From: [Pantoea] beijingensis
GTDB taxonomy: Bacteria > Pseudomonadota > Gammaproteobacteria > Enterobacterales > Enterobacteriaceae
Reading direction: 5' to 3'
NCBI RefSeq assembly: GCF_022647505.1
Contig: NZ_CP071409.1
Span: 2,976,001-3,040,000 of the forward strand
Length of the DNA: 64,000 bases
The position numbers and the translations under genes are program-made. Of this stretch, positions 1-11,407 are shown one piece after another. The first letter of the stretch is position 1, and each line of letters begins with the position of its first letter. The notes under the pieces are model-generated. The model saw nothing but the letters and a program-made list of their open reading frames with translations. It ran no database searches and was not told where the DNA came from.

Positions 1-151
1 GATACTGGCGGTTAAAACTCTCGCCCCAAAGCGCCATCAAATTACCCAGTGTATCGGAACCGACACCCGATAAATTTCCCGCCAGCATTCCCTCTTTTGC
101 CTCGGCTGGCATTGACAGCAGCAGCGCTACCGCCAAAAACCATAATTTCAT
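1..151 (-). CDS. PstS-like phosphate-binding protein, N-terminal fragment
   Basis: Only the first 50 codons are inside the window; the gene runs off the left edge. The product starts with a signal peptide ([18 protein letters not shown]) followed by a [18 protein letters not shown] stretch, which resembles the start of periplasmic phosphate-binding proteins of the PstS family, where the SGVGSDTL segment helps form the phosphate site. Its ATG overlaps the TGA of phoR by 4 bases (ATGA), so it is probably translationally coupled to phoBR. In E. coli phoR is followed by brnQ; a PstS-type gene here is the arrangement I associate with several other Enterobacterales. The family call rests on a short segment. 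Confidence 0.75.
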   Translation of the reverse strand, partial: MKLWFLAVALLLSMPAEAKEGMLAGNLSGVGSDTLGNLMALWGESFNRQY

Positions 152-1482
152 ACCTCGCGCCTGCTGGTAGCCCGCGCGCTATTTTCCGGCAGCTTGTGGT
201 TCACAATAAGGCCGGGGGCCAGCGTAAAAGTAAAGCAGGTTTCCACTCCGGGCTGACTGGTAATATCCAGCCTCGCATTATGGTGGCTCAACGCATGTTT
301 CACGATAGCCAACCCCAATCCACTACCGCCCGTGGTACGCGATCGCGCTTTATCGACACGATAAAAACGCTCGGTCAAATGAGGAATATGCTCTGATGGA
401 ATACCCGGTCCATTGTCCTTGACCGCAAACTGCGCACCCTGCTTATTTTGCAGCCAGCTAATATCGATCCGCGTACCCTCTGGGGTATGATTTATGGCGT
501 TATAGACCATATTCGAGATTGCGCTACGTAACTGTTCATCATTACCGTAAACACGCAGGTGAGGATCGGTATGAAAATAGATCTCATGGCGCCCGCTACT
601 TAAGGTTTCCGCCTCGCGCTGCAGTAAGCGCAGCATCATTGGCACATCAACGGTTTCCTGCAGATCAATCGCGGGAGCCGCCTCAATGCGCGAAAGCGTT
701 AATAGCTGTTTGACCAGACTATCCATGCGGCGCGTCTGCTCCTGCATCGTGTTTAACGCCTTGTTACGCGATGGCCCTTCGAGTACCGAATCATTCATCA
801 TCTCCAGATATCCCTGCAATACGGTCAAGGGTGTGCGTAACTCATGACTCACATTGGCAAAAAAGTTCCGGCGAGCACCTTCCAACTGGTGCATCTGGGT
901 GACATCACGCGCCACCATCAACCATTGCCCCTCGCTGTAGGGCATCACACGGAATTCAAGATGACGGTGATTATTCAACACCAGGGTTAGCGGGCGAGCA
1001 AAATCACGTTGGCGCAGATAGCGGGAAAATTCAGGGTAGCGCAAAAGATTAAGGATATTTTGCCCGTTATCTTCTGGCCAGCGCAGACCAAGATGCTGTT
1101 GCGCTAAACGGTTACACCAAAAGATATTGCCCTCTTCGGTAATGAGTACCACCGCATCAGGGAGTGATTCCGCCCCACTGCGAAAGCGTTTAATCAAATT
1201 GCCCAACTCGCGACGCCGACGGCGGTTGCGCAGTTGCATCTGATAAAGGCCATAAAATAGCGGTTCCCAACTGCCCTTACCCGATGGCGGCGTCATAGTG
1301 CGATCGACCCAAAGCCAATGGGACAAGCGCAATATGTTCACGAAATGCCACCCCAGCATCCCGAGTACCGACAACAGAAGCAACCACGGTAAGTAACCGA
1401 CCAACAGCCCGATAACCAATGCTGGCAGGCATGCCAGCAGTAGCTCAATCAGTAATCCCTTCCAGGAGAGGCGTTCCAGCAC
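148..1482 (-). CDS. phoR: Phosphate regulon sensor histidine kinase PhoR
   Basis: Inner-membrane kinase that phosphorylates PhoB when phosphate is scarce and dephosphorylates it otherwise, with input from the Pst transporter and PhoU. Two membrane segments lie at about residues 11-28 and 32-48, followed by a basic linker, a PAS domain (about 105-195), the dimerisation and phosphoacceptor helix with [10 protein letters not shown] (His213), and a catalytic domain with an N box ([10 protein letters not shown]), DNGPGIP and [11 protein letters not shown]. At 444 residues it is slightly longer than the 431-residue E. coli protein because of its C-terminal tail. It lies 14 bases downstream of phoB in the same operon. 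Confidence 0.97.
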   Translation of the reverse strand: MLERLSWKGLLIELLLACLPALVIGLLVGYLPWLLLLSVLGMLGWHFVNILRLSHWLWVDRTMTPPSGKGSWEPLFYGLYQMQLRNRRRRRELGNLIKRFRSGAESLPDAVVLITEEGNIFWCNRLAQQHLGLRWPEDNGQNILNLLRYPEFSRYLRQRDFARPLTLVLNNHRHLEFRVMPYSEGQWLMVARDVTQMHQLEGARRNFFANVSHELRTPLTVLQGYLEMMNDSVLEGPSRNKALNTMQEQTRRMDSLVKQLLTLSRIEAAPAIDLQETVDVPMMLRLLQREAETLSSGRHEIYFHTDPHLRVYGNDEQLRSAISNMVYNAINHTPEGTRIDISWLQNKQGAQFAVKDNGPGIPSEHIPHLTERFYRVDKARSRTTGGSGLGLAIVKHALSHHNARLDITSQPGVETCFTFTLAPGLIVNHKLPENSARATSRREV

Positions 1483-1496
1483 GGTTTAGACCCCGA

Positions 1497-2186
1497 TCAA
1501 TAGCGAGCGGAGAAACGGTACCCCGTCCCGCGTACGGTTTGAACCATGCGGTCGTGGCCCGTCACCTCCAGCGCTTTACGCAAACGGCGGATATGAACAT
1601 CAACGGTACGGTCTTCAACGTATACATTGGTACCCCAGACGTGATTCAGTAGTTGCTCACGACTATAAACCCGCTCCGGGTGAGTCATAAAAAAGTGCAA
1701 CAGCTTATATTCTGTTGGTCCCATTTCAAGTGGCGTCGTTTCCGCCATCACTCGATGCGATGAAGGATCAAGACTCAACCCTTGAATTTCAATCACCTCT
1801 TCTACCGCCATCGGTGAAATACGGCGCATCACTGCCTTAATACGTGCAACCAGTTCCTTCGGTGAAAATGGCTTGGTAATATAATCATCCGCACCGACTT
1901 CCAGGCCACGAACGCGATCTTCTTCCTCGCCCCGGGCGGTTAACATCATTACCGGGATCTCACGCGTCATCGCTTCGCGCTTCAGGTGTTTGATAAACTG
2001 AATACCGCTGCCACCCGGTAGCATCCAGTCAAGCAGGATTAAATCCGGCCAGGGTTCGATCAGCATATTGATCGCGCTGTCATAATCTTCTGCTTCAATC
2101 GGTTGATAATCATTTTGCTCGAGAACGAAACACAACATCTCACGAATTGGGGCTTCATCTTCGACTACCAAAATGCGCTTAGCCAT
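1497..2186 (-). CDS. phoB: Phosphate response regulator PhoB
   Basis: OmpR-family response regulator that activates the Pho regulon by binding Pho boxes and contacting sigma-70. The receiver domain starts [11 protein letters not shown] and carries the phosphoacceptor Asp53 in [10 protein letters not shown]; the winged-helix domain contains the [13 protein letters not shown] recognition helix near the C terminus. I place the start at MAKRILV rather than at an in-frame start eight codons upstream because this gives 229 residues, the length of E. coli PhoB. A Pho box sits about 55 bases upstream, consistent with autoregulation. It is first in the phoB-phoR-pstS-like operon. Confidence 0.98.
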   Translation of the reverse strand: MAKRILVVEDEAPIREMLCFVLEQNDYQPIEAEDYDSAINMLIEPWPDLILLDWMLPGGSGIQFIKHLKREAMTREIPVMMLTARGEEEDRVRGLEVGADDYITKPFSPKELVARIKAVMRRISPMAVEEVIEIQGLSLDPSSHRVMAETTPLEMGPTEYKLLHFFMTHPERVYSREQLLNHVWGTNVYVEDRTVDVHIRRLRKALEVTGHDRMVQTVRGTGYRFSARY

Positions 2187-2240
2187 TATTGCTCCTGCGA
2201 ATGTGACCATTTGTCACTGGGATTTGCGGCGTCATTATGC

Positions 2241-2267
2241 GTCAGTTTTATGACATATTTATGAAAA
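2241..2267 (-). promoter_or_regulatory. Pho box upstream of phoB
   Basis: On the minus strand the sequence reads TTTTCATAAATATGTCATAAAACTGAC. It contains direct 7-base repeats of the TTTCATA / TGTCATA type spaced by 4-base A/T-rich linkers, as in the PhoB-binding site in front of E. coli phoB, which it closely resembles. It lies upstream of phoB and implies positive autoregulation. Confidence 0.85.
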
Positions 2268-2482
2268 ATGCACGGGTAGGTGCCGCCTTTAATACTCTTT
2301 AATGACAGCCCCGACGGCATGAAAACAGCCTGTTCTGGGGCTTACCTACACCTGATCAGGCAACTGTCACAGTCTGATATCGGCATAATCGCCCTCTCCC
2401 CCCCGGAATGAATAAGCAATCATGTCATCTTACCGGATGAGTTGACTCGCTCCGCTTCCCCTGCAACGCCAATTATTTAGGG

Positions 2483-2488
2483 TATAAT
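2483..2488 (+). promoter_or_regulatory. Candidate -10 element for sbcDC
   Basis: A perfect TATAAT lies 34 bases before the sbcD start codon. No good -35 box is visible at 17 bases. The rest of the 335-base phoB-sbcD gap holds the Pho box and otherwise nothing I recognise. Confidence 0.4.
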
Positions 2489-2521
2489 CGGCACATCGCG
2501 TTGTGCTTTGCAGGGAATTTT

Positions 2522-3745
2522 ATGCGCATTATTCACACCTCGGACTGGCACTTAGGTCAATTTTTTTATACCAAAAGTCGGGCTCCTGAGCATCAGGCCT
2601 TCCTCGACTGGTTGTTAAATAGCGTAGAACAACATCAGGTTGATGCGGTGATCGTTGCCGGTGATATTTTTGATACCGGTTCGCCACCGAGTTACGCGCG
2701 TGAAATCTATAACCGCTTTGTGGTTCAACTCCAGCAAACAGGCTGCCAACTGGTCGTGCTGGGTGGCAATCACGATTCGGTGGCCACCCTGAATGAATCG
2801 CGCGAGCTGTTAGCCTGCCTTAATACGCGTGTCATTGCTGCCGCCAGCGATAATATCGACGACCAGGTGCTGTTGTTAAAAAACCGGCAGGGCGAGCCCG
2901 GTGCACTCCTTTGTGCAATCCCCTTTTTGCGTCCGCGCGATATTATTCATAGCCAGGCGGGACAATCGGGACGAGACAAACAGCAAACGTTACTGGACGC
3001 CATCGCTGAACACTATCAGCGTTGTTACCGGCAGGCGGAAACACACCGTGAAACGCTCGGCCTTTCGCTGCCGATCATCGCGACCGGTCATTTAACCGCC
3101 ATGGGCGTAACCCAAAGTGATGCCGTACGCGATATCTACATTGGAACGCTGGATGCTTTTCCTGCTCAGGCGTTTCCCCCCGCAGATTATATTGCCCTCG
3201 GACATATTCATCGCGCCCAGCGCGTGGCGAATAACGATCGTATTCGCTACTCTGGCTCCCCCATTCCGCTCAGCTTTGATGAGCTAGGTAAAGAGAAAAG
3301 CGTTTTTTTACTGGAGTTTAACCAATCGACGCTAGACCACATTCATACCCTGCCCATTCCCCGCTTTCAGCCCATGCGGATGATCAAAGGATCGCTGGAG
3401 GAAATAGAGCAGCAGTTGCTGCAGTTTGAGGCGGACAGCAATGGAAAAACCATCTGGCTTGATATTGAAATCGCCACTCAAGAGTACCTAAGCGAAATGC
3501 AACGTCGTATTCAGGAACTCACCGCAGGGCTGCCGGTAGAGGTCGTCCTATTACGCCGCAGCCGTGAGCAGCGCGATCGGGTGATTGCGCGGCAGGATAA
3601 TGAAACACTGAGCGAATTGAGCGTGGAAGACGTCTTTGCCCGCCGCCTTGCTCTGGAAGAAGAGATGCCATCCGAACGCCAGCAACGCGCACAACAATTG
3701 TTTGCCGAAACGCTGGACGCAATTCGTCATGAGGCGCAGCCATGA
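2522..3745 (+). CDS. sbcD: SbcCD nuclease subunit D
   Basis: Mre11-type metallophosphoesterase that, with SbcC, cleaves DNA hairpins, palindromes and protein-blocked ends. The N terminus shows the phosphoesterase motifs in order: TSDWHLGQ (Asp-x-His), [27 protein letters not shown] and ALGHIHRAQ. Start chosen at [11 protein letters not shown], seven codons inside a longer reading frame, matching the E. coli protein start; this gives 407 residues against 400 in E. coli. The stop codon overlaps the sbcC start (ATGA), so the two are coupled. Confidence 0.97.
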   Translation: MRIIHTSDWHLGQFFYTKSRAPEHQAFLDWLLNSVEQHQVDAVIVAGDIFDTGSPPSYAREIYNRFVVQLQQTGCQLVVLGGNHDSVATLNESRELLACLNTRVIAAASDNIDDQVLLLKNRQGEPGALLCAIPFLRPRDIIHSQAGQSGRDKQQTLLDAIAEHYQRCYRQAETHRETLGLSLPIIATGHLTAMGVTQSDAVRDIYIGTLDAFPAQAFPPADYIALGHIHRAQRVANNDRIRYSGSPIPLSFDELGKEKSVFLLEFNQSTLDHIHTLPIPRFQPMRMIKGSLEEIEQQLLQFEADSNGKTIWLDIEIATQEYLSEMQRRIQELTAGLPVEVVLLRRSREQRDRVIARQDNETLSELSVEDVFARRLALEEEMPSERQQRAQQLFAETLDAIRHEAQP

Positions 3746-6700
3746 AAATTTTGACGCTACGCTTTAAAAACCTCAACTCGCTGAAAGGCGAATGGAAAAT
3801 CGATTTTACTTCAGAGCCCTTTGCCAGCAACGGCCTGTTTGCCATCACCGGTCCAACGGGTGCCGGTAAAACGACGATTCTCGATGCTATTTGTCTGGCG
3901 CTTTACCATGAAACGTCACGGCTGGGAAAAATCTCTCAGTCGCAAAACGATCTGATCACACGCGATACCGCCGACTGCTTAGCCGAAGTAGAGTTTGAAG
4001 TGAAAGGTGAGGCCTGGCGTGCTTTCTGGAGCCAAAATCGCGCGCGCGGTGCAGTAAGCGGTAACTTACAGGCGCCACGCGTAGAGCTGGCACGTTGCGC
4101 TGATAATCGCATTGTTGCCGATAAGGTGAATGACAAACTGAAGATGACCGAGGCCTTAACCGGTCTCGATTTCGATCGCTTCACTAAATCAATGATGCTC
4201 TCGCAAGGACAATTTGCCGCCTTTCTTAACGCAGACGCCAACGCGCGTGCCGCGTTACTTGAAGAACTTACTGGAACCGAAATTTACGGCCGTCTGTCAG
4301 CCGAAGTCTTTGAGCGACATAAAAACGCGCGCACGGCGCTGGAAACCCTTCGCGCTCACGCATCCGGCATGGCGCTACTCGACAATGCAATGCATGAAGC
4401 GTTAACGCAACAGCAAGCGCAGCTCAGTGCACAGGAGCAGGTACTGACGTCAGCGCTGCATCAACACCAGTTAGAACAGCAGTGGTTGATGCAGCAAGAT
4501 AAACTGCAGCAGGACGGCGCGCAGGCGCAGCGCGCGAGGCTGTTAGCTGAAGAGGCGTGGCATGAAGCTCAGCCCGCCCGATTACAGCTGGCGCAGGCCG
4601 AACCCGCCGAAAAGCTGCGTCCGCTGTGGCAATGGCGTAACCAGCAGCAGCAAGATCTGCACGCACAGGAAGCACAACACCAGCAACTTAGCGAGCAGCT
4701 ACAACAGGGCAGCATCCAGCTACACGCGCTCAGTGAACAGCAACAGCAGGCAGAAACGACCCGCAGTACATTGAATAAACAGCGTCAGCAGCAGGAGGCG
4801 TTGATCAGTGACAAAATCCTCCCGCTTGATAATCAGATTGCTACGCTACGCCAGCAAAGCGAACAACACGCCAAAACACTAAGTGAGCACCAACTTTCAT
4901 TACAGAAAAAACAGCAGGCTCAGCACCAACAGGCAAACCAGTTAGCCAACTTGCAACAGTTACAGCAGCAGCACCAGCAGTGGCGTGAAAGCCACAGTGC
5001 TATCGCCCAATGGGGCGATTCACTGCGTTCCTGGCGCATCAGCTTTACACAACAGCAAAAAAGTGAACAAACGCTGTCTGCGCTGTTAACGCGTGAAAAA
5101 GAACAGGTAAATCGACTGCAGCAACAGCAGCAGATGCGGGAACAACTTGCCGCCCAACGTGCACCGCTGGACGCCGGACGTCTGCTTGCTCAGCAGCAGC
5201 TTGATCTCGCGGAGCAAGCGCTGGCCGCGCTGGAACAGCAGTACCCTGAAGCTATCTTACGCGATACGTTGGATCAATTAGCGCGGCAGCGGCCGCATCG
5301 GCAGCAGCTGGCGTTGCTTTCCCCACAGCTATTACAATTCAGCCAGCGCCAGCAGAAACAACAACAGACACAACAGACGCTGGAAAGTCAGTTACAGCGT
5401 GATCGACAGCAACTCCTCACGCTGCGTAGTGAATGGAAAAACAGAAAACAGCACTATCAGGATCTGGAAGCACGCTGCAAGCTGGAACAGCACATTGCCG
5501 ACCTAGAGCACTATCGTGCGCAGTTGCAGGAAAATCAGCCCTGTCCACTTTGTGGCGCTTTGTCACATCCCGCGATTGAAGAATATCGCGCGCTCGTGCC
5601 GTCTGAAAATCAACAGCGCCTGCAGGCGCTGGAAAAAGAGGTTCACCTGCTGTTTGAACAGGGTACAGCAAAAAATGAGCAGGTTAAGCTACTCACCGGA
5701 CAGGCAGAAAACCTGCAGCAGGAGATAAAAGAGAACCAAGCAGACACGGCCCGACTGACCCAACAATGGCAGACGATTGCTCGTGAGTTGGCACTCACCT
5801 TTAGCCCGCTGGATACAACGGCATTCAATGACTGGCTGGCACAGCAGGAGCAACAGGAAGCGTACCAACAGCAAATATTGCTCCGGCATGAACAGGCTGG
5901 CCGCAAACGGCAGCAGGCAAAAGATGCCTTAACCGAACGGGAGCAGGCAATACAGCAGTTACATCAGGCACAGCAACTGGCGCAGCAACAAGAAGAAAAT
6001 CTACGCCAAACGTACCAGGAGCTGCAAAAACAGTGCGTTCTGGAACGGCAACAGATTCAGCAACAGCAGGATGACTTTACCGCAGAGTTGGCAAAGTATC
6101 AGCTGACACCGCCTGGCCGCGATGAGGTCGAAAGCTGGCTGCAGACTCGCCAGGATGAGTGGCAACGCTGGCAGCAAAGTGAACACGCCCTGAGCGAGCT
6201 CGCGCCACAGCAGGCATCGCTCCAGGGTAATCAGGATGCGCTGGCCAATGCGCTGAGTGACCTGCAACAACATATCGCCCGCTTAGAGCAAGAGCAACAA
6301 GCGTTACGACAACGTGGTGATGAATTGCAGCAGCAACGTCTGCAACTCTTTGGTGAGCGTCAGGTGCAAACTGTTCGTCAACAGCTACAGCAGGCCAGTG
6401 ATGATGCAGATCGCCATTGTGCATCAATGCAACAGCGCTGGCTGACGGCACAGAATCAGATAAATACCCTGACCGGACAGCATAAATCACTAAGTGAGCA
6501 GTTACATACGCTACAGCAGCGGTTAACAGAGGCAAATAACCAGTTTAGCGTTGCGCTACAAAACAGCCATTTTGCTGATGAAGCCGCATTGAGTGCTGCT
6601 TTACTGGATGAGACGATAATGCAACAACTGCGGGCACAGCAGCAACGGTTGGAACGTCAACACCAGCAAGCCGCTGCGGTTGAACAACAGACGCTGAAAG

Positions 6701-7419
6701 CACAGCAGGAGCATCAAGCCCGGCAACCAGAAAATCTGTCCATGCATCAGGGACAGCTCAGCGAACACATTGACGCACTCCGTGCAGAAATACGTGACAA
6801 CGCGCAACAGCAAGGTCAGGTACGCCAACAGCTACAGAGCGACAGCGAGCAACGTATTAAGCAGCAGGCGCTGCTAGAGCAAATTGCCACTGAAGAGCAG
6901 CGGGTAGACGATTGGAGCCTGCTGAACCAACTGATCGGCTCCAGTACCGGTGATAAATTCAGAAAATTTGCCCAAGGTCTGACGTTGGATCATTTGGTAT
7001 GGCTGGCAAATAATCAGCTCAATCGTCTACATGGCCGCTATCTTTTACAGCGAAAATCACAGGAGATGCTGGAACTTCAGGTGATTGACACCTGGCAGGC
7101 CGATGCCCAGCGCGATACCCGCACACTGTCCGGTGGAGAGAGTTTCCTTGTCAGTCTTGCGCTGGCATTGGCTCTCTCCGATCTGGTCAGCCATAAAACG
7201 CGGATTGAATCGCTATTCCTCGATGAGGGCTTTGGCACGCTGGATGCCGAAACACTGGATACCGCGCTGGATGCGCTGGATGCGCTTAATGCCAGCGGCA
7301 AAACCATCGGCGTAATCAGTCACGTCGAGGCGATGAAAGAACGCATTCCGGTACAAATAAAAGTGCGCAAAGTCAACGGGCTGGGCTACAGCAAACTGGA
7401 GTCGCCATTTTCAGTTTAA
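3742..7419 (+). CDS. sbcC: SbcCD nuclease ATPase subunit C, with an extended coiled coil
   Basis: SMC/Rad50-like ATPase partner of SbcD. The N-terminal lobe has Walker A GPTGAGKT (residues 37-44); the C-terminal lobe has the ABC signature LSGGES (from 1129) and Walker [11 protein letters not shown] near 1160. The two arms meet at a zinc hook, CPLC, with Cys601 and Cys604. The arms are extremely rich in Gln, Glu and Leu. At 1225 residues it is about 180 longer than E. coli SbcC (1048), with the extra length apparently in the coiled-coil arms since head domains and hook are intact. It overlaps sbcD by four bases. Confidence 0.97.
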   Translation: MKILTLRFKNLNSLKGEWKIDFTSEPFASNGLFAITGPTGAGKTTILDAICLALYHETSRLGKISQSQNDLITRDTADCLAEVEFEVKGEAWRAFWSQNRARGAVSGNLQAPRVELARCADNRIVADKVNDKLKMTEALTGLDFDRFTKSMMLSQGQFAAFLNADANARAALLEELTGTEIYGRLSAEVFERHKNARTALETLRAHASGMALLDNAMHEALTQQQAQLSAQEQVLTSALHQHQLEQQWLMQQDKLQQDGAQAQRARLLAEEAWHEAQPARLQLAQAEPAEKLRPLWQWRNQQQQDLHAQEAQHQQLSEQLQQGSIQLHALSEQQQQAETTRSTLNKQRQQQEALISDKILPLDNQIATLRQQSEQHAKTLSEHQLSLQKKQQAQHQQANQLANLQQLQQQHQQWRESHSAIAQWGDSLRSWRISFTQQQKSEQTLSALLTREKEQVNRLQQQQQMREQLAAQRAPLDAGRLLAQQQLDLAEQALAALEQQYPEAILRDTLDQLARQRPHRQQLALLSPQLLQFSQRQQKQQQTQQTLESQLQRDRQQLLTLRSEWKNRKQHYQDLEARCKLEQHIADLEHYRAQLQENQPCPLCGALSHPAIEEYRALVPSENQQRLQALEKEVHLLFEQGTAKNEQVKLLTGQAENLQQEIKENQADTARLTQQWQTIARELALTFSPLDTTAFNDWLAQQEQQEAYQQQILLRHEQAGRKRQQAKDALTEREQAIQQLHQAQQLAQQQEENLRQTYQELQKQCVLERQQIQQQQDDFTAELAKYQLTPPGRDEVESWLQTRQDEWQRWQQSEHALSELAPQQASLQGNQDALANALSDLQQHIARLEQEQQALRQRGDELQQQRLQLFGERQVQTVRQQLQQASDDADRHCASMQQRWLTAQNQINTLTGQHKSLSEQLHTLQQRLTEANNQFSVALQNSHFADEAALSAALLDETIMQQLRAQQQRLERQHQQAAAVEQQTLKAQQEHQARQPENLSMHQGQLSEHIDALRAEIRDNAQQQGQVRQQLQSDSEQRIKQQALLEQIATEEQRVDDWSLLNQLIGSSTGDKFRKFAQGLTLDHLVWLANNQLNRLHGRYLLQRKSQEMLELQVIDTWQADAQRDTRTLSGGESFLVSLALALALSDLVSHKTRIESLFLDEGFGTLDAETLDTALDALDALNASGKTIGVISHVEAMKERIPVQIKVRKVNGLGYSKLESPFSV

Positions 7420-7489
7420 TCGCCCTTTCGCCAGGGATGGCTTCCGGATATGGTTGGGCATTAATAGCAGAGTGTCCCTTGAGGTAGAG

Positions 7490-7891
7490 ATGTTGCGTTA
7501 TGGTTTTTCCCTGATGGCGGCGCTCAGTGCGCTGCTACTCAGCGCCTGTCAGATCCCGGGGGGGAAACCTCAGGCTAATTTACCCGACCGCGACCGCGTA
7601 ACAGAAAACTGCCCCGGGAAAATGGCAGGTGATAACGCGCTGTGTAGCTACTTTCACGAAATGCAATGGCGTCTACAAACTAACTTTATCGGCGCCGATC
7701 GCTATTACGGCCGCGAGTGTCTGATCACCGCAGAATACCGCCAGGGACGTTATAACGTGCTTCGCACGCAAGGCGATGAAGCACTCTGTCTGAAGGCGTG
7801 GAGCGTAGTTGGTACGACAAAAGGGTTACCTCCGCCACCGGAAAAATTACCGCACACGCTGTCATTTTGGTTTAAACCAGGCAAAAAGTAA
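7490..7891 (+). CDS. Putative lipoprotein of unknown function
   Basis: A 133-residue product with a hydrophobic signal peptide and a lipobox ending LLLSAC, predicting a lipid-anchored envelope protein. I chose the ATG at 7490 because GAGG lies 5 bases upstream and the signal peptide starts there; an in-frame ATG at 7454 would add 12 polar residues in front of it. The mature part has four more Cys (in ENCPGKM, ALCSYF, ECLIT and EALCLKA), which could form disulfides. It follows sbcC by about 70 bases on the same strand. I do not recognise the family. Confidence 0.7.
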   Translation: MLRYGFSLMAALSALLLSACQIPGGKPQANLPDRDRVTENCPGKMAGDNALCSYFHEMQWRLQTNFIGADRYYGRECLITAEYRQGRYNVLRTQGDEALCLKAWSVVGTTKGLPPPPEKLPHTLSFWFKPGKK

Positions 7892-7994
7892 TACGCGCAT
7901 TCCCCGTCTCCACTGACCATGCCGCGATGCTCCGTCCCCACGGACGCGGCACGTTTCTGGCATTGTACCCGTCGGTGCCAGCGCCACAGCGCAA

Positions 7995-8903
7995 TTATTC
8001 AACAGGCCATAGCCACGCCGCGCCACGTACGCCACTGGAGTCGCCATGTTTGGCCTGCACAATGGGGGTTTCACACTCACCACCAAACACCCAGTTTTTT
8101 ATCAACTGAGGCACGGTCTGATATAATCGCCCGACATTACTCATCCCACCGCCCAACACGATAATATCGGGATCAAGGATATTGACGATGTGCGCCAGAG
8201 ATTTTGCCAGCCGCAGCTCATAGCGGCTCATCGTTAACTCCGCTAGTGCATCCTGCTGCTCCAACAGTTTCACGATCTCCGCCCCCTGACGCGCGGCCCC
8301 ACTCAGGCGCTGATAATCGGTAGCAAATCCCGTCCCAGAAATAAAGGCTTCGATACAACCGGATTTGCCGCAATAACAGGGCACGTCCTGGCGAAAACGC
8401 AGCTCATCCTCATCCATCCACGGCAGTGGATTATGTCCCCACTCGCCCGCATTGCCGTTGCCACCAATATGCGAACGCCCATTTAAAGCAATACCGGCCC
8501 CACATCCTGTTCCGATAATCACAGCAAATACCGTCGATTTTCCCGCCGCAGCACCGTCAACCGCCTCCGAAACGGCCAGGCAGTTAGCATCATTCGCAAC
8601 CCGTACCTCACGCTGTAATAGCGCGGCGAGATCTTTATCCAGCGGCTGGCCATTTAGCCAGGTCGAATTCGCGTTCTTTACCTTCCGGGTAAATGGCGAG
8701 AGCGTACCAGGGATACCAAGACCGATACTGCCCTGCTGACCGGTTTTTTCCTCAGCAAGCCGGATCAGCCCGGCAATTGCCTCCAGCGTTTTCCGATAAT
8801 CATCACGCGGAGTGGCAATACGGTGGCGAAACAGCTCCAGCCCTTCGCTTGACAGCGCGATGACTTCCGTCTTCGTTCCACCCAGATCAATGCCTATACG
8901 CAC
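7995..8903 (-). CDS. mak: Fructokinase Mak
   Basis: ROK-family sugar kinase phosphorylating fructose to fructose 6-phosphate in the cytoplasm. It begins with the phosphate-binding DLGGTKTEV motif, has GIPG, a conserved [11 protein letters not shown] segment with the catalytic Asp, GTGCGAGI, and the ROK zinc site ([10 protein letters not shown] followed by [10 protein letters not shown]). It is 302 residues, the same as E. coli Mak, and closely similar from end to end. It sits divergently from rdgC, as in E. coli. Confidence 0.96.
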   Translation of the reverse strand: MRIGIDLGGTKTEVIALSSEGLELFRHRIATPRDDYRKTLEAIAGLIRLAEEKTGQQGSIGLGIPGTLSPFTRKVKNANSTWLNGQPLDKDLAALLQREVRVANDANCLAVSEAVDGAAAGKSTVFAVIIGTGCGAGIALNGRSHIGGNGNAGEWGHNPLPWMDEDELRFRQDVPCYCGKSGCIEAFISGTGFATDYQRLSGAARQGAEIVKLLEQQDALAELTMSRYELRLAKSLAHIVNILDPDIIVLGGGMSNVGRLYQTVPQLIKNWVFGGECETPIVQAKHGDSSGVRGAAWLWPVE

Positions 8904-9051
8904 GTTTTATTCCTCATTATTCGACGCAGAGTCAAATACATTAGAGGCCCAGTCCAGGAAAGGCAATGAAACCACGGCGATGTTTCGTTATCATGCGCCC
9001 TGACTTTGAGACTTGTGCGCCTGAATGCGCCCCCCGGCAAAGGAAAACACC

Positions 9052-9963
9052 ATGTTGTGGTTTAAAAATTTGATGGTTTATCGTCTGAATCGTGATATTC
9101 CCCTGTCCGTTGATGACATGGAAAAACAACTCGATGCGTTCTCCTTTACCCCTTGCGGTAGCCAGGATATGGCGAAAACCGGCTGGGTTTCACCGATGGG
9201 CTCAAGAGGCGATGCGCTGACGCACGTAAATAACGGCCAAATCCTGATTTGCGCACGTAAAGAGGAGAAGATCCTGCCCTCTCCGGTCATCAAACAGGCG
9301 CTGGAAGCCAGGATCGAAAAGCTTGAAGCCGAACAGCAGCGAAAACTAAAGAAAACTGAAAAAGATTCACTGAAAGACGAGGTACTGCACAGTCTGCTGC
9401 CACGTGCTTTCAGCCGTTTTAGCCAGACATTTTTATGGCTTGATACCATTAATGGTTTGATTATGGTGGACTGCGCCAGCGCGAAGAAAGCAGAAGATAC
9501 GCTGGCGTTACTGCGTAAAAGCCTTGGTTCGTTGCCGGTCGTTCCCCTGACGCTGGAAAATCCGATTGAAATGACGTTAACAGAGTGGGTCCGATCCGGT
9601 GAACTGCCAGCAGGTTTTGCGCTGATGGATGAGGCCGAACTGAAAGCGATCCTGGAAGACGGTGGCGTTATCCGCTGTAAAAAACAGGATCTGGTTTGCG
9701 ATGAGATCGCCAATCATATTGAAGCCGGAAAATGGGTGACTAAGCTTGCACTGGATTGGCAGGAGCGCATTCAATTAATGCTTTCTGATGACGGTTCGCT
9801 GAAGCGTTTAAAGTTTGCCGATACGATACGTGAACAGAATGATGATATCGATCGGGAAGATTTTGCATTACGTTTCGACGCAGACTTTACCCTGATGACG
9901 GGGGAACTGGCCGCGCTGATCAGCAACCTGATTGAAGCTCTGGGCGGCGAAGCATCGCGCTAA
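9052..9963 (+). CDS. rdgC: Recombination-associated protein RdgC
   Basis: Nucleoid-associated DNA-binding protein that forms a ring dimer around duplex DNA and restrains RecA activity. The sequence starts [18 protein letters not shown] as in E. coli RdgC and gives the same length, 303 residues; an upstream in-frame start nine codons earlier is less likely. AAGGAAA precedes the chosen ATG. The position between mak and ppnP is conserved in E. coli. Confidence 0.97.
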   Translation: MLWFKNLMVYRLNRDIPLSVDDMEKQLDAFSFTPCGSQDMAKTGWVSPMGSRGDALTHVNNGQILICARKEEKILPSPVIKQALEARIEKLEAEQQRKLKKTEKDSLKDEVLHSLLPRAFSRFSQTFLWLDTINGLIMVDCASAKKAEDTLALLRKSLGSLPVVPLTLENPIEMTLTEWVRSGELPAGFALMDEAELKAILEDGGVIRCKKQDLVCDEIANHIEAGKWVTKLALDWQERIQLMLSDDGSLKRLKFADTIREQNDDIDREDFALRFDADFTLMTGELAALISNLIEALGGEASR

Positions 9964-10023
9964 TGAGCGGCAGGATTGGCCCAATAACTGCAACCTTCCG
10001 CCGCCGTTAAGACACAGATTAAT

Positions 10024-10220
10024 ACCTGAAGGCATTCAGGTTGTATCAAGGGGAATGTTTCCCGGGCTCTTATCGAAAAGACGTAGTTCAGAGGAACCTG
10101 CGTAGCGGGCACTGGGGCTATCGAAAAGGCGACGCAGGGCCGACGCGTTCCGACCCTGCCAGGCCATTTCGGCGGGGGTCACCGAAATGGTTTAGCCGTC
10201 AAAGCCCTGGCAGCAGGGCT
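10024..10220. other. Structured intergenic region with several inverted repeats
   Basis: The 277-base gap between rdgC and ppnP contains four stem-loop candidates: ACCTGAA/TTCAGGT (10024-10041), CCTGCGT/ACGCAGG (10097-10138), CCATTTCGG/CCGAAATGG (10164-10190, nine perfect pairs) and AGCCCT/AGGGCT (10203-10220). The motif TATCGAAAAG occurs twice (10074 and 10119). No open frame with a good start is visible. It could be a terminator region, a repeat element or a small RNA; I cannot decide. Confidence 0.45.
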
Positions 10221-10240
10221 CCGACAACCGCGAGCAATAA

Positions 10241-10534
10241 TTACTTATCAGCCAGATAACGGCACAGGTAAGACGTCGGCTCAGCAACCTGCAGATGGAG
10301 TTCACTGTGCCCCGGTACGTTAAATACCTCGCCCGCCTTATACAGTGTCCATTCCGTTTCACCCACCAGCAGCACTTTCATTGAGCCACTCACAACCGTC
10401 ATCTCTTCCGGTTGTCCCGTCCCAAAAGTGTATTCACCCTCAACCATCACACCCACGCTAGCGCGGCCAGTGCTGGCACTGTCAAAATTAATTGACTTCA
10501 CTTTTCCATCAAAGTACTCACTAACCTCAAGCAT
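10241..10534 (-). CDS. ppnP: Pyrimidine/purine nucleoside phosphorylase PpnP
   Basis: Small cupin enzyme (formerly YaiE) that phosphorolyses diverse nucleosides to free base and pentose 1-phosphate. Its 97 residues align over their length with E. coli PpnP (94 residues), sharing [17 protein letters not shown], the EEMTV strand, FNVPGHSE and the C-terminal [15 protein letters not shown]. The gene is in its conserved place next to rdgC; aroM lies upstream on the same strand. Confidence 0.95.
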   Translation of the reverse strand: MLEVSEYFDGKVKSINFDSASTGRASVGVMVEGEYTFGTGQPEEMTVVSGSMKVLLVGETEWTLYKAGEVFNVPGHSELHLQVAEPTSYLCRYLADK

Positions 10535-10628
10535 GTCACTTCCCTCAAAACCTGAAAATGGGTGGAAAATCAGTGTAGAGGTTTGATTAAGCCTCTGTCA
10601 CGTAAAATTAATCAGCGGTGAGACATGC

Positions 10629-11306
10629 TTAGACCAGCAGCTCAGCGGCCAGTTTAACCAACAACATATTTGATAGCAGTACAGGAATACCTAACAGCTT
10701 TTGTAGAAGGTCACTGTGACGTTGCTGATAACCCAGGCTGTCCAGTACCACAACGTCAGCCCCCTGCTCCTGCAGGGAAAGCGCCGCGTCAATCAATCCA
10801 TCATTATCCTCATGATACGGATTGGCGACGGCAAAACATGGCGTCCTGCTCAAGCTTTTCCATTTGATACTCTGCTGTTTGATTTGCTCAATCATCGGTA
10901 CCACAATACCGACCTGATGGCCTTCGACGATAGATTTCACAAGGGGCGGGATAAGACGATCTGGCTCCAATAATACCGCGCGGCGAGCATGCAAAGTGCT
11001 GAGTTCATTGCTACAAAGCAACAAAATGGTTTCCACTCCTTCAGCTTCCAGCTCGACGATCTTTCGTTGTAATCCCGCTTCTACCTTTGCCACGGACAGC
11101 AATACCTGCGAACCATCGGGCAAATGTGATATCAGCACTTTTTCATGGTGTTCAGCGGCATACTGGCGTTCAATCTCGGTGGCGGTTAATCCTTCCAACA
11201 ATGCAGCATGCGCAATCTGCTCCTCAGTCATATATTCAAGCAGCAACGGCAAAATATCGTTACGCGGCGTAGCGCCAATGGTCAGAGTGACTAACGTGTG
11301 TTTCAT
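10629..11306 (-). CDS. aroM: AroM family protein
   Basis: Cytoplasmic protein of unknown biochemical function. The 225 residues match the E. coli AroM pattern: an N-terminal LTIG, a central EPDRLIPPLVKSIVEGHQVGIVVP, then GADVVVLDSLGYQQRH and a C-terminal LLSNMLLVKLAAELLV. In E. coli aroM belongs to the TyrR/TrpR-controlled aroL-yaiA-aroM unit. Here a gene for an IclR regulator lies between yaiA and aroM on the same strand, and aroL has its own terminator hairpin, so aroM is probably under different control. GGAAAG precedes the ATG. Confidence 0.85.
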   Translation of the reverse strand: MKHTLVTLTIGATPRNDILPLLLEYMTEEQIAHAALLEGLTATEIERQYAAEHHEKVLISHLPDGSQVLLSVAKVEAGLQRKIVELEAEGVETILLLCSNELSTLHARRAVLLEPDRLIPPLVKSIVEGHQVGIVVPMIEQIKQQSIKWKSLSRTPCFAVANPYHEDNDGLIDAALSLQEQGADVVVLDSLGYQQRHSDLLQKLLGIPVLLSNMLLVKLAAELLV

Positions 11307-11407
11307 AATACTTTCCGGGTCTTCTTATGCCTGCTGTCATTCAGGGATAGCCGCCGATTTTTTATCTGCGGGAGGCGCTTCTCTCTACGGCGTATTCGAC
11401 GTCAGAT

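Noticed and set aside
4424..4675. Multiple long frames on both strands inside sbcC
   Set aside because: They are produced by the repetitive Gln/Ala-rich codons of sbcC; the sbcC frame explains the sequence.
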